Origin: CAZPHU01 sp964419255
Lineage (GTDB): Bacteria; Fibrobacterota; Chitinivibrionia; Chitinivibrionales; CAYFVL01
Direction: 5' to 3'
Length of the DNA stretch: 64,000 nt
NCBI GenBank assembly: GCA_964419255.1
Contig: CAYQOU010000011.1
Coordinates: 9,362-73,361, forward strand
The notes below the pieces were generated by a model. The model searched no databases. It was not told where the DNA came from and saw only the letters and a program-made list of their open reading frames with translations. A program made the position numbers and the translations under genes. Positions 16,207-25,207 of the stretch are shown here, in pieces; position 1 is the stretch's first letter; each line of letters opens with the position of its first letter.

Positions 16207-16461
16207 GTTAACCCCTTAAACAAAATAGTTTAAGCTCAAACCGCGTGCAGCAAAAAATATATAGTGTCATGCCAGGCGCTCGGCATATGCGGCAGGTTTT
16301 TGATTTCATTGTTGCGAGTAACCGAGGAACCGGGTTGCGGTAAAACCCATTCCGGCTCTGCCGATTTGCAAGATTTACAGGCGAGGTGGGCAGCCAGGAG
16401 GTTGATGCTATGCCTCTAAAGGTTCGCACATCGCCGATGACTCATCGCTCATTATCCATCA

Positions 16462-17367
16462 TTAAATCTCATTGATATACAGAGGCTTGAAGCCCTTGTA
16501 CTTATCGTTGAGATAATTGATGAATATGGCTTCGGTTATTACATCGCGCTTTATGTTTATGATCAGACGATCCGAATACAGACGTGACATGTGCAGTCCG
16601 CGCCCATGTTCGTCAAGAACACCTTCACCATGGATATGCCGATCGATTCTGTATAGAACCTGTTGCTTAGTCAATTTCCCACTGGTATCTGTCACCGATA
16701 CACCGTACTTTTCGGAATCTTTCCCCAGCTTGATTTTGACTTTTTCACTCTCCTGCAATGTCACATCGGAGTGCTTCTGGTATTTCTCCGCCCCCGATTC
16801 ATCCACCGGCGCATGATAAACGGCGTTTGTGATTAGCTCTTCCAGCAAAATCTGGACAAACGGCTGGGGTTTGTGAAACCGGGTAATCGATGAGAGTATC
16901 TGATCCTCCACTTCGACGATCTGCCGACTGGAAGTAATATCATACTCCTCCAGCAGCTCGAAATCTTCCTGCATGTAGCGCTCGAGACCGAAGATTTTTT
17001 CGGTGACCAAACTGTCTACAATAGTATTAAACTCATCGAAATTGAAAGGAATAGACTTCGGAATGATATTGGAAATATCACTTTCTTTAGCCATCCGGAT
17101 GTAATCATCTGTGTTATACGCGGTGATCAGGGCGGTTTTTGTGGCAGGGTATTTATCTTTAATCAAGCGGAGAAGTTCGTAGCCTTTGATACCGGGCATG
17201 TTGATATCGGAGATCACCAGATCGACCGATTTTTCGTTCAGGATAGTAAAGGCCTGCTCCCCATTTTCGGCGGTAACTACCTCATAGTGATCTTCAAGCT
17301 CAATCTCGAGCATATCCCGAATGATTTCTTCATCATCGACTATGAGTACTCGTGGTATCCGGCTCAT
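16462..17367 (-). CDS. Response regulator receiver fused to a kinase-type (RsbW-like) ATPase domain
   Basis: Residues 5-125 form a receiver with acidic DDEE (11-14), phospho-acceptor Asp54 in VISDINMPG, and the switch lysine near IIPKSIPF. Residues about 165-300 form a histidine-kinase-like ATPase: LLEELITNAVYHAPVDESG (N-box) and DEHGRGLHMSRLYSD (G-box). No phosphorylatable histidine domain is seen, so this is a receiver controlling an anti-sigma-factor/serine-kinase-type ATPase rather than a hybrid kinase. No partner anti-anti-sigma gene is adjacent. 301 residues. Confidence 0.82.
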   Translation of the reverse strand: MSRIPRVLIVDDEEIIRDMLEIELEDHYEVVTAENGEQAFTILNEKSVDLVISDINMPGIKGYELLRLIKDKYPATKTALITAYNTDDYIRMAKESDISNIIPKSIPFNFDEFNTIVDSLVTEKIFGLERYMQEDFELLEEYDITSSRQIVEVEDQILSSITRFHKPQPFVQILLEELITNAVYHAPVDESGAEKYQKHSDVTLQESEKVKIKLGKDSEKYGVSVTDTSGKLTKQQVLYRIDRHIHGEGVLDEHGRGLHMSRLYSDRLIINIKRDVITEAIFINYLNDKYKGFKPLYINEI

Positions 17368-17460
17368 GAGAATCCATCATGCTAAAGTATTAAAGAATAA
17401 AAAGATATGGGAATTCAAATGATACATTTGCGTGTAAAAATGTCAAGTGGTTTTTCGGCT

Positions 17461-18033
17461 TCAGGCCAGCATATCCACTTGTGAGCCAGTCGGTTGCTCC
17501 GGCTTCTGCCTTACGCCGTTTGAAGAATATACATTTTTCTGAGAGGATACGGGGTCTTCAACAGGCAAATGTGTGTAAGCATCTGCCCGGCCCTCATTTT
17601 TCTGCGCCTCATTTTGCTGCAGCTCCTGCCTTGCCCTGAGCTCCGCCTGCCCCGCTTTTGCCGCTACCATTCGATCCTGTGATGACGGGTTTGCCGGGGC
17701 CAGGGCAGCTTTTCTCACAACCTGCATCTTCCGGATAGTCGCCTGTGGATCCCCTTTTACCGCAGATGTATCTATCGACACTTCCCCGCCGACCGCATAT
17801 TGTTTACCATCCGGCCCGGTCTGATACTCGTATGATGCACCGCCGTTTACATACTGTCCTCCGGCAGCGATGTGCGCGTTTTCATGCGCACGCACCTCCC
17901 GGTCGCGACGCTTAAGCTCCCGCAGTTGCTTTTGCTGCTCCCGGCTCAGCTCCTCACCGGTGGAGGGAGTTGCCGCAGCGTTCCCGCAGGCGGACATCGG
18001 GCGTATGGAAGCAGATGCTGAGGATATATTCAT
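17461..18033 (-). CDS. SprA-related family putative metalloprotease
   Basis: A 190-residue protein with the zinc-protease motif in VRAHENAHIAAGG (HExxH), followed by GGASYEYQTGPDGKQYAVGG and DTSAVKGDPQATIRKMQVVR, the core of the SprA-related/CatA-like family (PF12118). The C-terminal third is rich in A, Q and E. I use the ATG at 18031-18033, which has AAGGA 7 nt upstream, rather than a farther in-frame ATG at 18126. No signal peptide is evident. The biological role is not established in most bacteria. Confidence 0.78.
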   Translation of the reverse strand: MNISSASASIRPMSACGNAAATPSTGEELSREQQKQLRELKRRDREVRAHENAHIAAGGQYVNGGASYEYQTGPDGKQYAVGGEVSIDTSAVKGDPQATIRKMQVVRKAALAPANPSSQDRMVAAKAGQAELRARQELQQNEAQKNEGRADAYTHLPVEDPVSSQKNVYSSNGVRQKPEQPTGSQVDMLA

Positions 18034-18309
18034 GGCGGTTTCCTTACATTTGTCCCTTTTCGTTTTTTCGGCATTGTCCTGCAGCCACTTTAGCACTTTT
18101 TGTCTCTTCGCGCATCCGGTAACCAAAAACTATTTTTATCGGACACTTTTTATTCAAGCACGTATTCTATGTGAGGTAAATAAGCGTTTCTACGCTCCTG
18201 AAGTGAGCTGTTCTGAGTGAACTATTCACGCGAGAGAATCATGCACTTTTAGGAACTTATTCTATCCGTATTCTACGGCATTAAGTACTACATTTGAGGA
18301 GGAGCTTCT

Positions 18310-20202
18310 ATGAGTGAACAGACCGGCACCAAAATGGAATTCCAGACCGAAGCTAAGCAGTTGCTGAATCTGGTTATTCATTCGCTTTATACCCATAAGG
18401 AAATATTTCTCAGAGAGCTGCTTTCCAATGCATCGGATGCTCTCGACAAACTGCGGTTCGAAAGCCTGACCAATCCCGATATCGTGGGAAAAGACGAGGA
18501 GCTTGGCATTCATATCAAGCTGGATAAGAATGCCAAAACGATTACCATATCAGATAACGGAATCGGGATGAGCCGCCAGGAGATCATCGAAAATATCGGA
18601 ACGATTGCCCGCTCGGGCTCCAAAGCTTTTCTCGAGAAGCTCACCGGTGATCAGAAAGCAGACTCAAACCTGATCGGACAGTTTGGCGTGGGATTCTACT
18701 CTGTATTCATGGTGGCATCTTCGGTGACCGTAATCAGTAAACGGGCGGGAATCGATGAGCCGGCATCTAAATGGGAGTCGAAAGGAGAAAATGAGTTTAC
18801 TCTCAGTGAAGCTCAGCGCGACTCACACGGAACCGATATAGTTGTGTACCTGAAGGATGATGAAGGAACGTATGCCGAGGAGTGGCAGATTCGTTCTCTG
18901 ATCAAAAAATATTCCGATTATCTGGCTTTTCCAATCTATCTCCCCAATGATAAGGGAGAGGAAGAGGTAGTCAACACGACAAAACCGCTCTGGAAACGAA
19001 ACCCTTCCGATATCGAGCATGAGCAGTATGTGGATTTTTTCAAGGGAGCACTGGGGGGCTTTGATGAGCCGCTTGCGGTTATTCACAATCGCGCCGAAGG
19101 TGTCATGGAGTACGCATCGATGCTCTTTATTCCTGAAAAGTCACTGGGGTTTGAAGCCTATTCCTACGAACGCAAACATGGGGTTAAACTGTATGTCAAG
19201 CGTGTATTTATCATGGATGACTGCAAAGAACTGATTCCCGAATACTTGCGTTTTGTCAAGGGTGTGGTCGATTCGGAAGACCTTCCCCTCAACGTATCAC
19301 GAGAGACGCTTCAATACAATCCGATGATCAGCAAGATCAAAAAGGCACTGGTCTCCCGCATTTTGGGCAAGCTCAAGGAGATCGCCCAAAGCGAACCTGA
19401 GAAGTACAAAAAATTCTGGAATGCCTTCGGGCCGGTGTTTAAGGAAGGGCTTCATGCGGATTTCGAGAACAAAGACAAGCTGTTGGAACTTGTGCGTTTT
19501 CAGTCCTCCATGGGCAGCGCCAACGATCTGGTATCTCTCAAACAGTATGTCGGGCGCATGCGTGACGATCAGAAAGCAATTTACTACATCACCGGCGACA
19601 GCCGCGAGATCGTTGAAAAGAGCCCACACCTGGAGGTTTTTAAAGAGAAGGGAATCGAGGTGCTGTACCTGATCGATCCGATCGATGAATTTGTCATCCC
19701 CAACCTCTACGATTTCGAAGGAAAGAAGCTGGAATCGGTTACGCAGGGGGATCTTGATCTGGGAGAGCTTGGAAAGGAAGAGCAGCAGGCGAAAAAGAAA
19801 ACGGCAAGCAAGCTCAAAAAGCTTTCCGAGCGTATCAAAAACATTCTCAGTGACGATATAACCGAGGTACGCGTTACTACCCGTCTGAAAAACAGCCCCA
19901 GCTGTCTGGTGACCGCGGAAAATGAAATGAACGCGCATATGGAAAAACTTATGAAGGCGATGGGGCAGGATGTACCGGAAAGTAAGCGTATCCTTGAAAT
20001 CAATGGTGAACATCCGATCATTGAAAACATGAATGCATTGTACCAGAAGGATCCCAAAAACGAGAAGCTGGAACAGTGGGCGCATCTGCTCTTCGAGCAG
20101 GCGACGATCGCCGAAGGACGCATGGTAAAAGATCCCCTGGCCTACTCGCAAAGGGTAAACGAGCTTCTGTCGACCGTTTCGGCTCAAAGCATTACCGAGT
20201 AG
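18310..20202 (+). CDS. htpG: Hsp90-family chaperone HtpG
   Basis: ATP-dependent cytosolic chaperone. The N-terminal ATP site is complete: ELLSNASDALDKLRF (37-50), DNGIGMSRQEIIENIGTIAR and GQFGVGFYSVFM. The middle domain has the conserved GVVDSEDLPLNVSRE and the C-terminal dimer domain follows. The 630-residue length is standard. GAGGAGGAG lies about 6 nt before the ATG. It stands alone, with a hairpin terminator after the stop. No CIRCE element is seen in the 180 nt upstream. Confidence 0.98.
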   Translation: MSEQTGTKMEFQTEAKQLLNLVIHSLYTHKEIFLRELLSNASDALDKLRFESLTNPDIVGKDEELGIHIKLDKNAKTITISDNGIGMSRQEIIENIGTIARSGSKAFLEKLTGDQKADSNLIGQFGVGFYSVFMVASSVTVISKRAGIDEPASKWESKGENEFTLSEAQRDSHGTDIVVYLKDDEGTYAEEWQIRSLIKKYSDYLAFPIYLPNDKGEEEVVNTTKPLWKRNPSDIEHEQYVDFFKGALGGFDEPLAVIHNRAEGVMEYASMLFIPEKSLGFEAYSYERKHGVKLYVKRVFIMDDCKELIPEYLRFVKGVVDSEDLPLNVSRETLQYNPMISKIKKALVSRILGKLKEIAQSEPEKYKKFWNAFGPVFKEGLHADFENKDKLLELVRFQSSMGSANDLVSLKQYVGRMRDDQKAIYYITGDSREIVEKSPHLEVFKEKGIEVLYLIDPIDEFVIPNLYDFEGKKLESVTQGDLDLGELGKEEQQAKKKTASKLKKLSERIKNILSDDITEVRVTTRLKNSPSCLVTAENEMNAHMEKLMKAMGQDVPESKRILEINGEHPIIENMNALYQKDPKNEKLEQWAHLLFEQATIAEGRMVKDPLAYSQRVNELLSTVSAQSITE

Positions 20203-20216
20203 ACTCTCTGAACAAT

Positions 20217-20245
20217 GGGGCGGAAAGGTTTTCCGCCCCTGTTTT
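20217..20245 (+). terminator. Terminator after htpG
   Basis: A 10-bp stem GGGGCGGAAA pairs with TTTCCGCCCC, and TGTTTTGT follows. The U tract is interrupted, so efficiency is uncertain. Confidence 0.7.
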
Positions 20246-20276
20246 GTCTCACCCGTTTACCTTCGGGAGTGTGCGT

Positions 20277-21041
20277 ATGTCAACGATTGCTCTTCTGACC
20301 GATTTTGGGACCGGCGATTGGTTTGTGGCAAGCATGAAAGGGATAATCGCCGGAATCAATCCCACCGCATCCATCATCGATATCACCCACGAAATAAATC
20401 AGGGCGACATACGCTCGGCATCGGTGGTGTTAAGCTCATGCTATTGCTTCTTTCCGGAAGAGACGGTCTTTGTGGTGGTGGTGGACCCCGGGGTGGGAAG
20501 CAGCCGCAAAGCCATCGCCGCCAGGGATCATAACCGGTTCTTTATAGCCCCAGACAACGGCGTTCTCTCATCGGTTCTCACCGACAGCACATGGGTACAT
20601 CAGATAACCAACCAGGATCTTCTCCGGCATCCGGTTAGCAATACCTTCCATGGCAGAGATATCTTCGCTCCCGTGGGGGCTCATCTTTCAAACGGAAAGC
20701 CGCTGAGCATTGTAGGGCAAAAACTGTCCTCGTATGAAAAACTCCCCTCTCCCATGATTCGAAAGACAAATGATGCACTCGAGGCGGAGATCATCTATAT
20801 CGATCATTTTGGAAACGCCTTTAGTGCCGCCAGAAGCGCGGATCTTTGGGGGAAAAGTATTCGCAGAGTATCACTGCCTGATGGTACCGCTGTCCCGGTC
20901 CATTCACACTACGCGGCCGTTGCAAAACATAGCCCACTGGCTCTGATCAACTCGGAAGGATACCTGGAAATTGCAGTAAATGGTGGCAATGCCGCTCGAC
21001 AGCTGAACCTGTCGGTGGGATCGGTTGTAACGATTTCCTGA
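20277..21041 (+). CDS. S-adenosyl-L-methionine hydrolase (adenosine-forming; DUF62 family)
   Basis: Splits S-adenosylmethionine to adenosine and methionine; related family members are fluorinases or chlorinases. From the ATG at 20277 (GGGAG 7 nt upstream) it has 254 residues. Motifs: LLTDFGTGDWFVASMKGII (5-23), DITHEI, VVVVDPGVGSSRK, APDNGVLS, FHGRDIFAPVGAHL and IYIDHFGNAFS. The long halogenase loop is not seen, so the hydrolase is favoured. The upstream gene is htpG, separated by a terminator. Confidence 0.9.
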   Translation: MSTIALLTDFGTGDWFVASMKGIIAGINPTASIIDITHEINQGDIRSASVVLSSCYCFFPEETVFVVVVDPGVGSSRKAIAARDHNRFFIAPDNGVLSSVLTDSTWVHQITNQDLLRHPVSNTFHGRDIFAPVGAHLSNGKPLSIVGQKLSSYEKLPSPMIRKTNDALEAEIIYIDHFGNAFSAARSADLWGKSIRRVSLPDGTAVPVHSHYAAVAKHSPLALINSEGYLEIAVNGGNAARQLNLSVGSVVTIS

Positions 21042-21201
21042 GTTCAGCACACAGCCTAAAATCATGAATGGAAGCCTGGCCCTCTGTCGGTAAATGGCAC
21101 TCTTTTTGTGAGAGACTACTTTCCTGTGATCTTTTTTCGTTCCCGAAAGCCTGCACTCGCATCGTGCCGAATGTAATTTTTATTGTAAGCGTTGGTTTCA
21201 A

Positions 21202-21432
21202 ATTTGATAAGTCATTCTGTATTTGATAAGTCATTCTGTATTTGATAAGTCATTCTGTATTTGATGAGTCATTCGNNNNNNNNNNNNNNNNNNNNNNNNN
21301 NNNNNNNNNNNNNNNNNNNNNNNNNNNNNNNNNNNNNNNNNNNNNNNNNNNNNNNNNNNNNNNNNNNNNNNNNNNATTTGATAAGTCATTCTGTATTTGA
21401 TAAGTCATTCTGTATTTGATGAGTCATTCGGT
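21202..21432 (+). repeat. 19-bp tandem repeat array, interrupted by an assembly gap
   Basis: The unit ATTTGATAAGTCATTCTGT occurs at 21202, 21221 and 21240, then a variant with GATGAG at 21259. After 100 N it occurs at 21376, 21395 and, as the GATGAG variant, at 21414. The array ends 24 nt before the start of the next gene, so it lies in its promoter/leader region. The two edge variants match, so the N run may hide one or several more blocks. Copy number is unknown. Confidence 0.97.
21276..21375. other. Assembly gap of 100 N inside the 19-bp repeat
   Basis: Exactly 100 unknown bases; conventional filler, real length unknown. Confidence 0.99.
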
Positions 21433-21455
21433 ATTTAATACACAGGGGAGGAAAG

Positions 21456-22457
21456 ATGAATCAGGTGCGCCTTTTTGCGTTGGTTTCCGCAATGATCATG
21501 TGCTACAGCTCCGCATCCCATGCAATCGTTGGAGCGGGTGTTCATTGGGGATTTGATTTTGGCCTCAGTATGGATGATGTTCAACAGGAGCAGGCTTTTT
21601 ATGAAGGGTTCAGTGACGCGGCGGAGGATTTTCTCGACAGTATACCCAATCTGGAGACGATAGCCGGTTATTCGGTCGACGAGTTTCTGGAGCTTATGGA
21701 GGGGCAGCCTATCCGCAGCGGCCTGCTGCCGATCACCGTCTCCCGAACCGACTGGAGTCGCACAGTGTATAATTTCGGCGGAAAAGTATTCGTCGACGTG
21801 ATACCCGTTTTGGATGCGATCGAGTTGGCGGTCAATTTTGGTGTCTGGGAATACGAGGGTATCATCAACTACCCGGTTGGCCCATCGGCGGATATCGACG
21901 ATCCGGCACTGGCTGAAAAGATCCAGGAGAATCCCGGAGCCGTCACCTATAGTGATTTCCTGGCGTATGATTCTGTTCCCATTACCCTTGAGAGACTCGA
22001 TGAGTCTTTTTTGGGACTTTCCAAGACACCTTTTGTTAAACTTCAGTTCGATCTCTCCGTCCGCAAGGACATCTTTACCTTGCCCAAGCGTCGCAAAAAG
22101 TTACGCGTATATGCGGGAGGGGGAGTATCGATGATCTTTAACACGCCCGCGCTGACCGCCGAGCTGGTCGAGGAGGTTATGGGTGAAACTCTTACCGGGG
22201 AGGTGGGAGATATCGACGATTTCGCGGTATCAGGTGAGGACCTTCAGGAGAAGGTTTTGAGCAAAATGATTCGTGATTTCCAGGTCCCGACTTTCGGCAT
22301 AAACTTACTTGCCGGCACTATGGTGAAAATCCCGATCATTCCAGTGGGAGTCTATGGTGATCTGAAATATACCCTCCCGTTTTCTGATTTGGAAGATGCC
22401 GCCAACATAAACGGAAGCGGATTGATGATAAATCTGGGTGTAACTTTCACTTTGTAA
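21456..22457 (+). CDS. Exported protein, probably outer-membrane barrel-like; family not recognised
   Basis: A 333-residue protein with a signal peptide cleaved near SSASHA (23). The mature part begins IVGAGVHWGFDFGLS and has amphipathic beta-type stretches: VYNFGGKVFVDVIPV, AVNFGVWEYEGI, LRVYAGGGVSMIF and GVYGDLKYTLPFSDL. It ends LMINLGVTFTL, like a barrel closing strand. GGGGAGG lies 6 nt before the ATG. The 19-bp tandem repeat lies directly upstream. I do not recognise a family; a structural comparison with OmpA/PorV-like barrels would be informative. Confidence 0.7.
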   Translation: MNQVRLFALVSAMIMCYSSASHAIVGAGVHWGFDFGLSMDDVQQEQAFYEGFSDAAEDFLDSIPNLETIAGYSVDEFLELMEGQPIRSGLLPITVSRTDWSRTVYNFGGKVFVDVIPVLDAIELAVNFGVWEYEGIINYPVGPSADIDDPALAEKIQENPGAVTYSDFLAYDSVPITLERLDESFLGLSKTPFVKLQFDLSVRKDIFTLPKRRKKLRVYAGGGVSMIFNTPALTAELVEEVMGETLTGEVGDIDDFAVSGEDLQEKVLSKMIRDFQVPTFGINLLAGTMVKIPIIPVGVYGDLKYTLPFSDLEDAANINGSGLMINLGVTFTL

Positions 22458-22628
22458 GCTCAGATCAATATATTTTTTGACCCATTGAGGCGTTATCGGC
22501 GCATCTTATTAAATGCCTACGCAAACCGTATTCTGTGTTTGATTCACTTTGTTTCGTTTCATACAATACAAACGTTTACGTGTATGCTGCATGTAAGAAA
22601 GGCAAAACTTTACCAAGGATTTTGATTA

Positions 22629-23405
22629 ATGGAACTTTTCAGCTATATCTTTCTGGGAATCATTCAGGGGTTGACGGAATTTCTGCCGGTCTCCTCCTCC
22701 GGTCATCTGGTACTGATGCAACACTTTCTTCAAATGACCGAAGACAATCTTCTTTTCGGTACGATTCTGCATCTGGGTACGGCATGCGCAATACTAATCG
22801 TTTTTCGCAAAGATCTTCAGCAGATTTTCACCGGGCTTGTCTCCAAAGACCCGATTCAGCGAAAAGATTCCTGGTGGTATAGTTTATTGATCATAATCGG
22901 AACAGTTCCCGCAGGTTTTGTGGGTGTCTTTTTCAAGGACTCTCTGGAGCATCTTTTTACCAACCCAAATGCCGCCGGGGTGATGCTTCTGGCCACCGCG
23001 GGGCTGCTGTTTTTTTCGGCTACACGCAAAAGCAGTACCCGTTCCCTGACTCTGGGCATCGCATTTCTCATAGGCGTATCTCAGGCTCTGGCGATAATTC
23101 CCGGCATCAGCCGAAGCGGATCGACCATCGCCACCGCGCTTCTTCTGGGCATTGCCCGTCCGGAGGCCGGTCGCTTTTCGTTCATGCTCGCCCTGCCGGC
23201 CATATTAGGCGCTGTCGTTCTTCATGTAAAAGACATCTCAACCATGAATCTGCCGGTTGCCGCGTTGGTTGCAGGATTCATCACAAGCTTTATTACGGGC
23301 TACTTCGCCCTCAGGCTCCTTCTTCATTTCGTTGATCGGGGAAAATTGTTCTATTTTGGGTACTATTGCGTTGCGATAGCACTTCTTACAATATTCTTCG
23401 TCTAG
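22629..23405 (+). CDS. uppP: Undecaprenyl-diphosphatase (BacA family)
   Basis: Recycles undecaprenyl diphosphate to the monophosphate carrier used for peptidoglycan and surface glycans, in the inner membrane. The two catalytic segments are present: GIIQGLTEFLPVSSSGHLVL (11-30) and IIPGISRSGSTIATALLLGI (about 157-176). The 258 residues make 7-8 membrane spans, normal for the family. It is followed 14 nt later by the HIT-family gene on the same strand. Confidence 0.96.
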   Translation: MELFSYIFLGIIQGLTEFLPVSSSGHLVLMQHFLQMTEDNLLFGTILHLGTACAILIVFRKDLQQIFTGLVSKDPIQRKDSWWYSLLIIIGTVPAGFVGVFFKDSLEHLFTNPNAAGVMLLATAGLLFFSATRKSSTRSLTLGIAFLIGVSQALAIIPGISRSGSTIATALLLGIARPEAGRFSFMLALPAILGAVVLHVKDISTMNLPVAALVAGFITSFITGYFALRLLLHFVDRGKLFYFGYYCVAIALLTIFFV

Positions 23406-23419
23406 GAAGGTATGACTAC

Positions 23420-23932
23420 ATGCAGATGGAAAATCTCTGGGCACCATGGCGGATGCGATACATTCAGGATGTTGACATAAAAGAGGGGTGTGTATTTTGT
23501 CTTGCCCCCAAAGATACCGATGACAAGAAAAACCATCTTATCTACCGGGGTAAGCACAATTTCGTGATCATGAATATTTTTCCATACAATAATGGCCATC
23601 TCATGATCGTTCCGTATGAACACACCTCTTCCATCGACAGCTTGGTGGATGAAGCCGCTCTGGAGCTGTGGCATCTTGTCAGACATGCGAAGAATGCGCT
23701 GCTTGAATCGTTCAATCCGGAGGGGTTTAACATCGGAATGAACCTGGGCAGAATCGGTGGTGCGGGTATAGATGAACACATTCACATGCACATCGTTCCG
23801 CGCTGGAATGGCGACACCAATTTCATGCCGGTAATCGGGCAGACCAAAGTGATCTCTCAATCTCTGGAGGACGCCTACGATGCCTTAAAGCCCCACTTCG
23901 ATCAGCTTAAGTCGTATACAGCCGAGCCCTGA
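23420..23932 (+). CDS. HIT-family nucleotide hydrolase/transferase (AP4A phosphorylase-like branch)
   Basis: A 170-residue HIT protein. It begins MQMENLWAPWRMRYI, a hallmark of the branch that includes bacterial AP4A phosphorylase-like proteins, then has a GCVFC metal-type pair, LIVNIFPYNNGH-like FVIMNIFPYNNGHLMIVPY, and the histidine triad HIHMHIVPRW. The start at 23420 has AAGG 9 nt upstream; a second ATG follows two codons later. It overlaps the convergent lpxH gene tail to tail by 31 nt. Confidence 0.9.
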   Translation: MQMENLWAPWRMRYIQDVDIKEGCVFCLAPKDTDDKKNHLIYRGKHNFVIMNIFPYNNGHLMIVPYEHTSSIDSLVDEAALELWHLVRHAKNALLESFNPEGFNIGMNLGRIGGAGIDEHIHMHIVPRWNGDTNFMPVIGQTKVISQSLEDAYDALKPHFDQLKSYTAEP

Positions 23933-24666
23933 CCGGGCAAATACCTCATAAGCAGCAGCTGTCCGTCCCGCATCCGGGCGTAGGTGTACTGTCTGATCCA
24001 CTCTCCTGTGTTGCAGTATATCCCGCCATTGTCGAACCGATGAAATGCGGGGGTATGGGTATGGCCGAACAGGACACAATCGGCGTTTCTTTTCTTCAAA
24101 AATGTCTCTGCGGTATGACAATACTCGGCAATTCGCTCCGCGGTAGGCTCCGCCCTGTTTGAACGGCTGGAAAAAGAAAAGAAAGTTCCCAGAGAAACAC
24201 CGATGTCTGGGTGCATAAGCTTATATAACCACTGATTGAAGGGATTTCTCAACACCCTTCGCAGGAGACGATAGAGCCTGTCCTGGGGCAGAACCCCATC
24301 TCCGTGACACAGAAACACCTTCTTACCCTGAATCACCTGCTCAATGCACCTCGTGTACACCTTAATGCCCAGTGTATCGTGGAGAAAAGTACCCAGGGCA
24401 AAATCGTGGTTGCCGGCCAGATAATGAATCGAGACGTCGCGGTCAGTGAGTTTTTTCAGATGATGGAGTGCAAGAAAGTAATCGGGCCGGATGGCATGTC
24501 TGTAATCGATCCAGAAATCAAACAGGTCCCCGAGAATATACAGCTGAGCACCATCTTCGATACCCGCCAGAAAGCCATAAAGATCCGGCTCCCGCTGCTG
24601 ATACCCCTCCAGGTAAACGCCAAGATGGACATCGGAGATAAAATAGGCAACTGGTTGTTTTGTCAT
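23902..24666 (-). CDS. lpxH: UDP-2,3-diacylglucosamine pyrophosphatase
   Basis: Releases lipid X in lipid A synthesis at the inner face of the inner membrane. The metallophosphoesterase motifs are in order: FISDVHLG (9-16), YILGDLFDFWID, LAGNHDFALG, LCHGDGVLP and FGHTHTPAFH. The 254-residue form starts at ATG 24664-24666, where the family begins; a farther in-frame ATG at 24723 would add 19 unlikely residues. It implies LPS biosynthesis in the host. It converges with, and overlaps, the HIT gene. Confidence 0.9.
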   Translation of the reverse strand: MTKQPVAYFISDVHLGVYLEGYQQREPDLYGFLAGIEDGAQLYILGDLFDFWIDYRHAIRPDYFLALHHLKKLTDRDVSIHYLAGNHDFALGTFLHDTLGIKVYTRCIEQVIQGKKVFLCHGDGVLPQDRLYRLLRRVLRNPFNQWLYKLMHPDIGVSLGTFFSFSSRSNRAEPTAERIAEYCHTAETFLKKRNADCVLFGHTHTPAFHRFDNGGIYCNTGEWIRQYTYARMRDGQLLLMRYLPGQGSAVYDLS

Positions 24667-25021
24667 GCTTTCTACTTGAGATTGCATTTGTGTAACAGAA
24701 AAAGTCCATTGTACAAAGGACACCTCTTAACCGTAGACGCCTGAGACTGCCTGGTGCTAAACACTGCCATAAAGGTTTTCCGGTGTCTGCAGGCGCCCTG
24801 GCGTGTGAATAGTACCAGGGAGGTTGGAAAGACGCATATCTCTCCCGCTGCTATACACATTTTGCCGTTCCAGCATTATCAGCAAAATATTCGGGAAAAG
24901 AAAGTGTATTATCGTAGATATCAGCAGGCGCAGCCTGCCGGTCCTACACATAAAAAAAGCGACCCACGGTCGCTCTTTAATAACACTGCCGAGAATACTA
25001 CTATCTATGAATCTGCGACCA
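24667..25021. other. Intergenic stretch between lpxH and the acidic-protein gene
   Basis: Apart from the terminator at 24952-24974, I see no credible gene, tRNA or conserved regulatory motif. The plus-strand reading frames have low-complexity, unrelated translations. Confidence 0.5.
24952..24974 (-). terminator. Terminator of the small acidic-protein gene
   Basis: Stem AGCGACC/GGTCGCT with loop GTG on the minus strand, followed by seven T. It lies about 48 nt past the stop at 25022. Confidence 0.88.
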
Positions 25022-25207
25022 TTACTCCCACATGTCTTCAGCATTGTCCAAGTCGCTGGCCATATCGCTGTAGTTGGCATTCTCATCGTGTTCGTTGCCG
25101 AAATTCAATTCGCGCATTTCATCATCCATCTCATCACCATCATCTGTATAACGATCATCTACATCTCTGAGAATCTCATCGGCATCAAACTGCTCATCAA
25201 GGATCAT
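25022..25207 (-). CDS. Small, very acidic protein of 61 residues; unassigned
   Basis: MILDEQFDADEILRDVDDRY followed by TDDGDEMDDEMRELNFG and a D/E-rich end (NAEDMWE). About 40 percent of residues are Asp or Glu and there are almost no basic ones, so it is likely disordered or metal/protein binding. It is well supported as a gene: GGGAGGTG lies 8 nt before the ATG, and a strong terminator follows. Transcribed alone. I recognise no family. Confidence 0.75.
   Translation of the reverse strand: MILDEQFDADEILRDVDDRYTDDGDEMDDEMRELNFGNEHDENANYSDMASDLDNAEDMWE

Noticed and set aside
16207..16461. A 73-codon minus-strand frame upstream of the response-regulator region
   Set aside because: No ribosome site, Cys/Arg-rich translation without pattern; treated as intergenic.
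19297..20187. A 296-codon frame antisense to htpG
   Set aside because: Typical long antisense shadow of a strongly conserved gene; htpG motifs occupy the other strand.
21202..21432. Tandem 19-bp repeat considered as a CRISPR array
   Set aside because: Units are directly adjacent, with no spacers, and no cas genes are present.
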